DNA from: Bacillota bacterium
Lineage (GTDB): Bacteria; Bacillota; Clostridia; Christensenellales; CAG-138
Assembly: GCA_023451115.1 (NCBI GenBank)
Contig: JAEXFV010000030.1
Coordinates: 1 to 28,228 of the forward strand
Direction of reading: 5' to 3'
DNA length: 28,228 nucleotides
Position 1 is the first letter of the stretch. The number at the start of each line of letters is the position of its first letter. The notes beneath the pieces were generated by a model. It was not told where the DNA came from, searched no databases, and saw nothing but the letters and a program-made list of their open reading frames with translations. Made by a program: the position numbers and the translations under genes. Shown piece after piece: positions 1 to 7,203 of this stretch.

Positions 1-1484
1 GCATTGGTTTCGCTCATGAAAGCGCCTAACAGTGCAATTACCGTTAAACCCGCCGCTGCAATGGCAAAGCCCTTGGTTACCGCTTTTACGGTATTGCCGG
101 CAGAGTCCAGTTCGTCCGTAATTTCCAACACCTCATCGCCTAACTCTCCCATCTCAGCCAATCCACGGGCATTATCAACAATGGGGCCATAAGCATCGTT
201 GGAAACTATCATGCCCACGATGGAAAGCATGCCAACTGCCGCCATGGAAATGCCGAACAGCGAATATTCCAATGTATATGCCGCATTAATTGGCTCACAA
301 AGTTTGTAGGCTACCAATGCAGACACTGCAATACCCACCATTGCAGGCAAAACGCTGAGGAAGCCATAGGACATGCCGGAAAGCATGGTAAACGCAGGAC
401 CCGATTTGGATGCCTTTGCTACAAAGTGTACCGGTTTTTTGGAGTCGTCGGTAAAATAATCGGTAGCAATGCCTATAATAACGCCCACAAACAAACCAAC
501 GATGCAAGCGCCCCAGCTACGCCATTCATACCCAAACGCATAAGTTGCCACTGCCGTAAGCAGTGCATAAACCACAGTGGTAACATACGTGCTGGAGTTC
601 AGTGCTTTGGTGGGGTTGCCATTTTTACCGATCCGCGCCGTCATAACGCCAATAATAGAGGCCAGCAAACCCAGTGCCGCATAGCAAAATACCATGCCTA
701 CGTGTGCGCTGCCACCCAACGCGGTATCTAAGCCCGCAGCAATCACCAGCGCAGCTGCCATAGACGCTACATTGGAGTCAAACAGGTCCGCGCCCATCCC
801 GGCCACATCGCCCACGTTATCGCCCACATTATCCGCAATAACAGCGGGATTCCTGGGGTCGTCTTCCGGAATACCCAGCTCAACCTTTCCGGTAATATCG
901 GCGCTAATATCGGCGGTTTTGGTAAAGATACCACCGCCTGCTTTAGCAAACAAGGCAAGGGAACTGGCGCCAAAGCTAAACCCAAGTACGGTTGTTGCAT
1001 CGCCCGTGATCAAAAACACCAATGCTACGCCCAATAAACTTGCGCCTACTACCGCCATTCCCATCACCGCGCCGCCACGGAAACCCGTTAAGAAGGCAGG
1101 TTTAATGCCCTTTTTCGCAGCTTCTGCAGATTTTATATTCGCGATAGTAGCAACTTCAATCCCGATTTTCCCCGCGATTGCAGAGAAAGTCGTGCCCGCA
1201 AGATAGGCAATAGCCATAATTACGTTTTCCAAAATGTTTCCCTTCCAAATTGGCGTAGGCAGGAAAACAAAAATCAGTATCATGGCAATCAAAGCAAATT
1301 TAGCCAGCACCTTATATTCCTTTTTCAGGAAGGTTCGGGCGCCATTGCGAATCAATTGACCGATGCGGGCAATTTTCGCATTTTCAGAGGGCTGTTTTTT
1401 TACCCAGGCAAACAGCCATAACGCATAGGCAAAAGCCACCAGCGCTATAAGTACAGATATTATCTGCATAAAACTGGCATCCAT
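1..1484 (-). CDS. hppA: Membrane-bound proton-translocating pyrophosphatase, 3' end cut by window
   Basis: Couples hydrolysis of pyrophosphate to ion pumping across the cytoplasmic membrane. About 494 codons are present against a usual 650-700, so the C-terminal third lies off the left edge. Family motifs are clear: GFRGGAVMG near residues 134-142, GGGIFTK near 183-189, EDDPRNPA near 207-214, and the substrate-binding DNVGDNVGD near 218-226 followed by AGMGADLFDS. Near residue 463 the motif reads GNTVKAVTKG. Lysine at its fifth position and threonine at its eighth mark the K+-independent subfamily, whose known members pump protons, whereas K+-dependent enzymes, including the Na+ pumps, have alanine at the fifth position. 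The ATG follows an AGGGGGAA ribosome site. The gene is probably monocistronic at its 5' end, with its own promoter at 1577-1606. The family call is secure; ion specificity is inferred from the motif. Confidence 0.96.
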   Translation of the reverse strand, partial: MDASFMQIISVLIALVAFAYALWLFAWVKKQPSENAKIARIGQLIRNGARTFLKKEYKVLAKFALIAMILIFVFLPTPIWKGNILENVIMAIAYLAGTTFSAIAGKIGIEVATIANIKSAEAAKKGIKPAFLTGFRGGAVMGMAVVGASLLGVALVFLITGDATTVLGFSFGASSLALFAKAGGGIFTKTADISADITGKVELGIPEDDPRNPAVIADNVGDNVGDVAGMGADLFDSNVASMAAALVIAAGLDTALGGSAHVGMVFCYAALGLLASIIGVMTARIGKNGNPTKALNSSTYVTTVVYALLTAVATYAFGYEWRSWGACIVGLFVGVIIGIATDYFTDDSKKPVHFVAKASKSGPAFTMLSGMSYGFLSVLPAMVGIAVSALVAYKLCEPINAAYTLEYSLFGISMAAVGMLSIVGMIVSNDAYGPIVDNARGLAEMGELGDEVLEITDELDSAGNTVKAVTKGFAIAAAGLTVIALLGAFMSETN

Positions 1485-1922
1485 TTAGAATTCCCCCTAA
1501 TTTTTGGATATGACTAGCATATCGTTGTGAAAATTCCTTGCCGCGGTCTTGGAAAAGCATAACGTTATCAATATATCTTATATCACGAGTTCTGATATCT
1601 TGTCAAAGAAAGAAACCGTAAAGATTTTTTCACACCCTTATTTTCCCCCTGTACTTCTGGCCATTTCCTGTTTTTCCTATTTTTTCATTGCGAACGGGTA
1701 TTTCATTTTATTATAATTTATTATTATGAATTAATAAGCAGCCAAAAGAAACTTTGTTTGCCTTTATAACAATAGTCTTTTTCTTTATAGACACTATAGC
1801 TTTTTCTGCTCATAATCATTGCTTTGAGGAAAATGTATAACGTGTAGATGATCTGCCATTCAGAATACAGCAACGCAAAAGTAATAAAATAGAATTGGAA
1901 CAAAGGCAAGAAATTTTTCAGC
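1485..1922. other. AT-rich non-coding gap between hppA and the prs terminator
   Basis: About 440 bases hold no convincing gene. The left part contains the hppA ribosome site and a good minus-strand promoter (1577-1606). The rest, roughly 1620-1922, is AT-rich. The only open frame, minus 1724-1924, starts on a TTG inside the T-run of the prs terminator and has no ribosome site. I see no RNA gene or repeat here. Confidence 0.6.
1577..1606 (-). promoter_or_regulatory. Candidate hppA promoter (sigma-A type, extended -10)
   Basis: On the minus strand a perfect TTGACA (1606-1601) is followed after 18 bases by TATAAG (1582-1577), which is preceded by TGA to give an extended -10. The predicted start near 1570 leaves a leader of about 85 bases before the hppA ATG. 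Confidence 0.6.
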
Positions 1923-1957
1923 AAAAAACTGCGCCCGCCATAAATACGGACGCAGTT
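1923..1957 (-). terminator. Rho-independent terminator of the prs transcript
   Basis: Arms 1927-1937 and 1947-1957 form an 11-bp stem with one G-U pair and a 9-base loop. On the minus strand the stem ends in GTT and runs straight into a further four T residues (six T in all). It lies 20 bases after the prs stop. The plus side is also followed by A-rich sequence, so termination is directed at the minus strand. Confidence 0.85.
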
Positions 1958-1977
1958 AAAAAACCTAATTATAATTT

Positions 1978-3000
1978 TTACAGCAACGTCGTCTGCTCAG
2001 AGAAGCTCATTTCCAGCATATGCTTGGAGTATTCCTTGCTAAACAAGCTACTGATAGGATCCCTGTCATGGATAATTTTCACAGCCTGGGCAAACATAGG
2101 CGCTGCGGAAATAATATGCACCTTTTTCGATTTGGCTGCTTCCGGGCATTCCACCGTATCGGTGGAAACCAGCACCTCAATGGGGCTTTCCTCAATACGC
2201 TGAATTCCCTTTGCATTGAGCACGTTATGGGACAATGCCGCAAAAATCCGTTTCGCGCCTTTGTCTTTCAAGCCATGGGCAATGTCAATCAGCGTGCCGC
2301 CTGAAATGGTGAAATCATCCACGATCAAGCAGTTCTTTCCCTTTACATCGCCAATAATCTCTAAAATTTTGGCATTCTCATCATGGCCATAGCGGGTTTT
2401 ATCTCCAATTGCCACAGGCCGATCCAACTCGGTAGCAAACGTCCTGGCGCGTTTTGCAAAACCAGCATCCGGGGATACTACCACCAAATTCTCATCCACA
2501 ATGCCCAAACGCTTCACGTATTCACAGAGTAAGGACTGAGCATACAGGTGATCCACCGGTTTTTTGAAAAAGCCTTGCACCTGCGGGCTATGCAAATCCA
2601 TGGTAATCACACGGTCTGCCCCTGCCAGCTCAATGCTCTCCGCACATACTCTGGCGCGGATGGATACGCGCGGCTCATCCTTTTTATCGCCCTTTGCGTA
2701 GCTGAAATAGGGAATGATGGCGGTAACGGAGTTTGCACTTGCACGCCGGAACGCGTCAATCCAAAACAACAGTTCTACAAATTCATCATTTGGCTTGCGG
2801 CCGATGGGTTGAACAATGTAAACGTCCTTATCCCGAATGGATTCGTTGATGCGTACAAAAGTATTGCCTTCCGAAAACACGATCGTCTCTGCGTCTCCCA
2901 ACTGTGTGTTAAGATATGCGCACATACGCTTCGCAAACGGAAGGCCAGTACTGCCTGCAAATATTTTGATGATACCTCCGCCCGAGTACATAATGCTCAC
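1978..3000 (-). CDS. prs: Ribose-phosphate pyrophosphokinase, divergent Prs type
   Basis: Makes PRPP from ribose 5-phosphate and ATP for purine, pyrimidine, NAD, His and Trp synthesis; cytosolic. The 340 residues cover the whole family fold. Visible landmarks are FSEGNTFVRINESIRDKDVYI (42-62, here shortened to its core FSEGNTFVRINE), DAFRRASA (82-89), DLHSPQVQGFF (135-145), VSPDAG (175-180), the catalytic Lys/Arg pair as KTR (201-203) and the PRPP loop VDDFTISGGT (227-236). Two signature regions differ from classical enzymes: the ATP loop RQDRK is replaced by KGDKK near 103-107, and the PRPP loop usually reads VDDMIDTGGT. The key His, Lys and Arg are kept, so I expect activity. The GTG at 3000 lies very close to AAAGGTGA; an ATG at 2991 is the alternative (337 residues). 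It is the last gene before a terminator and has its own promoter at 3060-3088. Confidence 0.93.
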   Translation of the reverse strand: MSIMYSGGGIIKIFAGSTGLPFAKRMCAYLNTQLGDAETIVFSEGNTFVRINESIRDKDVYIVQPIGRKPNDEFVELLFWIDAFRRASANSVTAIIPYFSYAKGDKKDEPRVSIRARVCAESIELAGADRVITMDLHSPQVQGFFKKPVDHLYAQSLLCEYVKRLGIVDENLVVVSPDAGFAKRARTFATELDRPVAIGDKTRYGHDENAKILEIIGDVKGKNCLIVDDFTISGGTLIDIAHGLKDKGAKRIFAALSHNVLNAKGIQRIEESPIEVLVSTDTVECPEAAKSKKVHIISAAPMFAQAVKIIHDRDPISSLFSKEYSKHMLEMSFSEQTTLL

Positions 3001-3059
3001 GTCACCTTTCTCTTTTGTTGTTTCATCTACGCAATATTCATTTCTTCATACATATTGTG

Positions 3060-3088
3060 ATTATATCAGAACCCCTTGCAAGGGGCAA
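3060..3088 (-). promoter_or_regulatory. Candidate prs promoter containing a 14-bp palindrome
   Basis: The minus strand reads TTGCCC (3088-3083), 17 bases, then a perfect TATAAT (3065-3060) preceded by TGA, an extended -10. The perfect palindrome CCCCTTGCAAGGGG fills 3072-3085, covering part of the -35 and most of the spacer. It has no loop and no T-run after it, so it looks like a protein-binding operator rather than a terminator of the upstream PHP gene. Confidence 0.65.
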
Positions 3089-3116
3089 CTTGCAAATATG
3101 CATGAAATAAGCGTTG

Positions 3117-3959
3117 CTAATGCCTATGGTATTTTGCATGATGTTGGAGCAAGTGCTCTTCCGTTTGCAAAAGGCCAGGAACATCCCGCCAGGCGCATCC
3201 TAGCGGCACACCCACCCTATTTTGTCCATGAAAGTCGCTTCCACACGTCACAAGCAAATGGTATTGCTCAGCCAAACTGGTAAACAGATTTTGCTGTCCT
3301 AGGGTGGAGGAAGGATAATATGCCTCCAGTCCTTTTATTCCCATATCCACCAGCTTTTTTACTGTCTGATGGGGATCCAGTCGCAAGTGGCACGGGTGAG
3401 CCAGCACTGGGATACCACCAGCATCCAGTATCGTCTGAATGGCCTCTTCCGGTGAGAATTTACGCTCCTCATAATATCCCGGGGCACCTTGCCGCAAGTA
3501 GCAGCGAAACGCTTCCCGCACATCCTGTGCATACCCTTTCTGGCAAAGCGCCAGGGCCATATGCAGCCGCCCAATACTCCCCTTCCCCCCCATGGGGGGC
3601 ATTGCATCCCAAATATCGCATCCCATCTGCTGCAGCCGCTCCAAAATAATTTTGTTCCTTTTGTTCCGCCTACTTCTCGCCAGCTCCAGCGCCTGTACCA
3701 GCCTAGGGTGTTCAGGGTCCATATCCAGACCTAAAATATGCAACTCTTCCGGCCACTGGCAATCCAGCTCCACAGAGGGCAACACAACTACTCCCAAAGC
3801 TTCCCCAGCATCTTGCGCTTCACAAACGCCATCCATAGTGTCATGATCCGTCAAAGCCAATAGCGTAACATCGGCACGCGAAGCCAGCCGCACAACCTCC
3901 CGCGGCGGGCAGGTTCCATCTGACAAGTTGCTATGGGTATGCAGGTCGATCCGTTTCAT
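3117..3959 (-). CDS. PHP-domain phosphoesterase, RNase AM / YciV (TrpH) family
   Basis: Metal-dependent phosphoesterase of 280 residues. E. coli YciV (RNase AM) acts on 3',5'-nucleoside bisphosphates and trims 5' ends of short RNAs and rRNA precursors; the same role is likely but not proven here. The full set of PHP metal ligands is visible: HTH at 7-9 with SDGT after it, DHD at 38-40, Glu64 in PSVELD, His74, His133 in GRLHMA, HPCH starting at 188, and CGSDFHG with Asp242 and His244. The start codon overlaps the stop of the upstream thioesterase gene as ATGA, so the two are translationally coupled. The next gene downstream is prs, which has its own promoter. Confidence 0.88.
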   Translation of the reverse strand: MKRIDLHTHSNLSDGTCPPREVVRLASRADVTLLALTDHDTMDGVCEAQDAGEALGVVVLPSVELDCQWPEELHILGLDMDPEHPRLVQALELARSRRNKRNKIILERLQQMGCDIWDAMPPMGGKGSIGRLHMALALCQKGYAQDVREAFRCYLRQGAPGYYEERKFSPEEAIQTILDAGGIPVLAHPCHLRLDPHQTVKKLVDMGIKGLEAYYPSSTLGQQNLFTSLAEQYHLLVTCGSDFHGQNRVGVPLGCAWRDVPGLLQTEEHLLQHHAKYHRH

Positions 3960-4345
3960 CGGCCCTTAGCCTCCGTTTTTTCCATGAAGCGGGCTGCATC
4001 CACCAAAAACCTTTTATGCTGTGCGCTTCCAATCATGCCCGCCGCATCGAATGCCTGAATTTCAAACGTCAATGCCCGCCGGTCAATATCCGTTAGGCGC
4101 GCTTCTGCCCAAACCGGCATGCCCAAAGGCGTAGCTGCCTCATGGTGCACCGCGATATATGTACCTACCGTTGTCATCCCTTCCGGTATTGCCTGCGCAA
4201 TGGCTTTGCAGGCCGCGTTTTCCATCAAAGCCACCAAACTTGGCGTTGCAAACACCGGAAGCAATCCACTGCCGCAGTGAGCAGCGGTAAGCGCCTGGGT
4301 AACCACTTGCTCCGCTTTTCCAATCATACCAACTTCTAGCTCCAT
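3956..4345 (-). CDS. Hotdog-fold thioesterase, fluoroacetyl-CoA thioesterase (FlK) family
   Basis: A 129-residue acyl-CoA thioesterase-like protein. The FlK catalytic residues appear with the same spacing as in the characterised enzyme: Thr34 in FATPSLVALME, Glu42, and His68 in the VHHEAATP segment (T to E 8, E to H 26, as for FlK T42/E50/H76). The C-terminal part (LTFEIQAFD, FLVD) also fits the family. The substrate is unknown; most bacterial relatives are annotated only as thioesterases and probably act on a housekeeping acyl-CoA. The open frame continues upstream, but the ATG at 4345 has GAGGAGG seven bases before it and is the clear start. It lies 87 bases after ftsH, behind two hairpins, and overlaps the PHP gene by ATGA. 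Confidence 0.85.
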   Translation of the reverse strand: MELEVGMIGKAEQVVTQALTAAHCGSGLLPVFATPSLVALMENAACKAIAQAIPEGMTTVGTYIAVHHEAATPLGMPVWAEARLTDIDRRALTFEIQAFDAAGMIGSAQHKRFLVDAARFMEKTEAKGR

Positions 4346-4375
4346 TCGCTTGCCTCCTCTCCTTTTTTCGCAGAA

Positions 4376-4429
4376 ATGCGGGGGGCTTGGCGCCCGCCCG
4401 CATGTTTCTTGTTTTGGTGTCCAAAACAA
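4376..4429 (-). other. Two tandem hairpins in the ftsH-thioesterase spacer
   Basis: Just after the ftsH stop, arms 4421-4429 and 4409-4417 form a perfect 9-bp stem with a 3-base loop. Next, arms 4393-4403 and 4376-4386 (with one bulged C) form a very GC-rich 11-bp stem with a 5-base loop. Neither is followed by a U-run on the minus strand, so they are not typical terminators. They could protect the 3' end of the ftsH message or guide processing. Confidence 0.5.
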
Positions 4430-4432
4430 AAG

Positions 4433-6424
4433 TTATTCCATTGTTTCCTCTTGCGATGCTTCCTGTGATTCCACAGTTGCAGGCTCTGTCTGCAGTGCTT
4501 CACCACCGGCATACTGGGCTTGCATCTTTGCCTTATGCGCGCCGATTTGCACTTCTTCGCCACGGTAAAGCTTTTCAAACTCGTCTCCATCCACACGCTC
4601 ATGCTCAATCAGTGCATCCGACACCCGATCCAATGCAGCCAGGTCTTCTTCAATGCAAGCCCGCGCGCGGTCGAACTGCTCGTCAATAATCCTGCGGATT
4701 TCTGCATCAATGCGGCTGGCAAGCTCTTCTGAATAGTTGCGCTGATGACCCCAATCTTTAGCAATAAACACTTCCGCCTGTCCGCCAAGGAATACCGGCC
4801 CCACCGCATCGGTCATGCCATATTCCTCCACCATCTTGCGGGCAATGTCAGTAGCACGCTGCAGGTCGTTATAAGCACCGGTGCTGATATCTCCTAGCCG
4901 CACCGTTTCCGCTACCCGGCCGCCCAGAAGCATGGCGATCTGATCTTCCAGCTTCTGCTTTGTCATGTGCATCATATCCTCCTTAGGAAGGGTCATGGTG
5001 TAACCACCCGCCATTCCTCTGGGGATAATGGATACTTCATGTACGGGATCGCAGTTCTCCAACTTCAAAGCCACAATTGCATGGCCGCTTTCGTGAACAG
5101 CGGTAATTTTCTTATCTTTGTCGGTGATCACCCGGCTCTTCTTTTCGGGACCTACCACAACCCGTGTAATGGCCTCCTCCAGCTCCACCATGGTAATCAT
5201 CTTTTTATTGGCACGCGCAGTCAAAATCGCCGCTTCGTTGAGAACGTTTTCCAAATCCGCGCCCGTAAAGCCAGGCGTCCGCTTTGCAAGCACGGACAGA
5301 TCTACTTCTTTAGCCAATGGTTTATTCCGTGCATGGACCTTTAGGATCGCCTCCCGCCCCTTCACATCCGGGCAATTTACGGTGATCTGCCTGTCAAACC
5401 GTCCCGGACGCAGCAAAGCAGGATCCAAGATATCTGGGCGGTTGGTTGCAGCAATCACTATGATGCCTTCGTTCGCAGCGAAACCATCCATTTCTACCAA
5501 CAGCTGGTTCAAGGTTTGCTCCCGCTCATCATGGCCGCCACCCATACCGGCGCCACGCTGGCGGCCCACGGCATCGATTTCATCAATAAATACCACTGCG
5601 GGAACGCTTTTCTTCGCAGTATTAAACAAGTCGCGTACACGGGAAGCACCAACGCCAACAAACATTTCTACAAAGTCGGAACCGGAAATGGAGAAAAACG
5701 GCGCTTTGGCTTCGCCTGCTACTGCTTTGGCCAACAATGTTTTACCCGTGCCTGGAGGGCCAACCAGGAGAACGCCCTTGGGAATACGCGCGCCGATCTC
5801 ATTGAAGCGCTTGGGGTCTTTCATAAACTCCACTACTTCTTTAAGCTCTTCCTTTTCCTCATCAGCGCCTGCGACATCGTCAAAGGTCACCTTGTTCCGG
5901 TCATCCGTTTGCACTCTTGCGCGGGATTTTCCAAAGCTCATCACTTTGTTGCCGCCGCCCTGCTGCTGCATCATAAAATAGTAGAACAACCCTAAGGCGC
6001 CAAAAATCAGCAGATACGGCAGGATAATTTCAAAAATGGAAGCCTCCGGCGTTTTTTGCGGCACATAATCAAAAGGATAATCCAGGCTGGATATGGTCTC
6101 CTTATCCAACTCCGGCTTTAATTGGGCGGTAATCGCCGTCATATCCCGATCAAATGCATCCTGAGAAGGAATTACCGTAGAGAAATCCGAACGGCTGGGG
6201 AATTGCTCCTTGGTATAGCCATTGGGGCTCTCTTTATAGAGGCCCACCAGCTCACGCACGGTAATCTGCACAGCGGCAACTTTGCCTTCCTTCACAGCAG
6301 CCAGAAACTGGCTATACTCCAACGTCTCCGGGGAAGAACCCGCCGGATCCAGCCCAGTTGCCATTAAAATAATTGCAACCAGGATAATGAGGTATATCAA
6401 TGGGGTACGAAGTTTTCTATTCAC
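4433..6424 (-). CDS. ftsH: ATP-dependent zinc metalloprotease FtsH
   Basis: Membrane-anchored AAA+ protease that degrades misassembled membrane proteins and regulatory proteins; works as a hexamer. It has 663 residues, a normal length. Order: TM helix 8-24, extracytoplasmic domain about 30-125, TM helix 130-152, AAA+ module with Walker A GPPGTGKT (222-229), Walker B VVFIDE (277-282), second region of homology ATNRPDILDPALLRPGRFDR, then the M41 protease domain with zinc site HESGH (444-448) and the third ligand Asp in YNDLQRATDIAR. The last 40 residues form a Q/E-rich tail (ending ESQEASQEETME). The start is GTG, nine bases after GGAGG. It follows hpt with a 195-base spacer that holds a promoter and two dyads, so it can be expressed separately from tilS-hpt. 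Confidence 0.98.
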   Translation of the reverse strand: MNRKLRTPLIYLIILVAIILMATGLDPAGSSPETLEYSQFLAAVKEGKVAAVQITVRELVGLYKESPNGYTKEQFPSRSDFSTVIPSQDAFDRDMTAITAQLKPELDKETISSLDYPFDYVPQKTPEASIFEIILPYLLIFGALGLFYYFMMQQQGGGNKVMSFGKSRARVQTDDRNKVTFDDVAGADEEKEELKEVVEFMKDPKRFNEIGARIPKGVLLVGPPGTGKTLLAKAVAGEAKAPFFSISGSDFVEMFVGVGASRVRDLFNTAKKSVPAVVFIDEIDAVGRQRGAGMGGGHDEREQTLNQLLVEMDGFAANEGIIVIAATNRPDILDPALLRPGRFDRQITVNCPDVKGREAILKVHARNKPLAKEVDLSVLAKRTPGFTGADLENVLNEAAILTARANKKMITMVELEEAITRVVVGPEKKSRVITDKDKKITAVHESGHAIVALKLENCDPVHEVSIIPRGMAGGYTMTLPKEDMMHMTKQKLEDQIAMLLGGRVAETVRLGDISTGAYNDLQRATDIARKMVEEYGMTDAVGPVFLGGQAEVFIAKDWGHQRNYSEELASRIDAEIRRIIDEQFDRARACIEEDLAALDRVSDALIEHERVDGDEFEKLYRGEEVQIGAHKAKMQAQYAGGEALQTEPATVESQEASQEETME

Positions 6425-6489
6425 AAATGAAATCCTCCTGGGACGTGCACATCGTCACGCATCCTTTGCAGCCAATTTTATGCAGCCAC

Positions 6490-6526
6490 ATTATAGTAGT
6501 TTACCATACTGCCGCCCTATGTTCAA
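6490..6526 (-). promoter_or_regulatory. Candidate ftsH promoter
   Basis: On the minus strand TTGAAC (6526-6521), 17 bases, then TAAACT (6503-6498) preceded by TGG, an extended -10. A perfect TATAAT (6495-6490) follows eight bases later and is an alternative -10 without a good -35. Either gives a leader of about 60-70 bases before the GTG of ftsH. Confidence 0.45.
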
Positions 6527-6553
6527 TCATAGGATTGCCTAAAATGGGGCAAT
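6516..6553. repeat. Two adjoining inverted repeats at the ftsH promoter
   Basis: CCTATG-N6-CATAGG occupies 6516-6533 and overlaps the proposed -35 box. ATTGCC-N8-GGCAAT occupies 6534-6553 directly beside it. Both have perfect 6-bp arms. Neither has a T-run after it, so operator function is more plausible than termination of hpt. Confidence 0.45.
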
Positions 6554-6619
6554 AACGTAAACTTATTCCGAAACCAACTTCGCAATTCTGCCTTTTCTGG
6601 AATGGTGGAACGTAGCTGT

Positions 6620-7171
6620 TTATTCTGCGTATATCTCAGGCTTGAGCACTCCCACATAAGGCAAATTGCGATAACGCCCCGCATAATCCAAGCCAAAACC
6701 CACCACAAATTCGTTTGGGATGATAAAGCCACAATAGTCTGGCGTAATTTCGCACTCCCGGCGCTCCGGCTTATCTAGCAAGCACGCAATGCGCAGGGAA
6801 GCAGGGTTACGGGATGCCAGAAGCTTGGTCAAATGGTTCAGCGTCAACCCACTATCCATTATATCCTCTACGATCAATACATCCTTGTTGGTGATGCTGA
6901 TGTCCACATCTTTCGCTATGCGCACAATACCAGAGGTTTTCGTGCCATCTCCATAGCTGGAAATAGACATAAAATCCATTTGGGTATGCAGGGTCAGATG
7001 TCTGGCCAAATCCGCATAAAACATCACCGCACCCTTTAGTATGCAAACGATCATCAATTCTTTTCCCGCGTAATCTTTGGAAATTTGCTCGCCCAGCTCT
7101 TTGATCCGCTGCTGGAGCACATCTTCTTCCAGCAAAATTTTCGCCATGTCTTCCCGCAAATATCTGTTCAT
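6620..7171 (-). CDS. hpt: Hypoxanthine (guanine) phosphoribosyltransferase
   Basis: Salvages hypoxanthine and guanine to IMP and GMP using PRPP, releasing pyrophosphate; cytosolic. It has 183 residues, normal for the family. The PRPP-binding loop VEDIMDSGLT is at 101-110, the LKGAVMF loop at 45-51, the flexible catalytic loop SSYGDGTKTSG at 71-81, and the purine-contact region FVVGFGLDY at 155-163. The frame is open further upstream, but the ATG at 7171 follows GAGGAGG by nine bases and gives the usual family N-terminus. It starts 32 bases after the tilS stop, the common tilS-hpt-ftsH order of Bacillota. It uses the PRPP made by prs at the end of the same cluster. Confidence 0.96.
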   Translation of the reverse strand: MNRYLREDMAKILLEEDVLQQRIKELGEQISKDYAGKELMIVCILKGAVMFYADLARHLTLHTQMDFMSISSYGDGTKTSGIVRIAKDVDISITNKDVLIVEDIMDSGLTLNHLTKLLASRNPASLRIACLLDKPERRECEITPDYCGFIIPNEFVVGFGLDYAGRYRNLPYVGVLKPEIYAE

Positions 7172-7203
7172 GTGCAAACGCCTCCTCATGCCTCTTTCTG
7201 CAA

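Noticed and set aside
694..1206. 170-codon Ala/Pro/Thr-rich open frame on the plus strand
   Set aside because: It is antisense to hppA, whose motifs are clear over the same stretch.
1724..1924. 66-codon open frame on the minus strand after prs
   Set aside because: It starts on a TTG inside the T-run of the prs terminator, has no ribosome site and a composition that simply reflects AT-rich DNA.
5118..5981. 287-codon open frame on the plus strand within ftsH
   Set aside because: It is antisense to the AAA+ domain, Ser/Thr/Pro-rich, and shows no motif; a shadow of the real gene.
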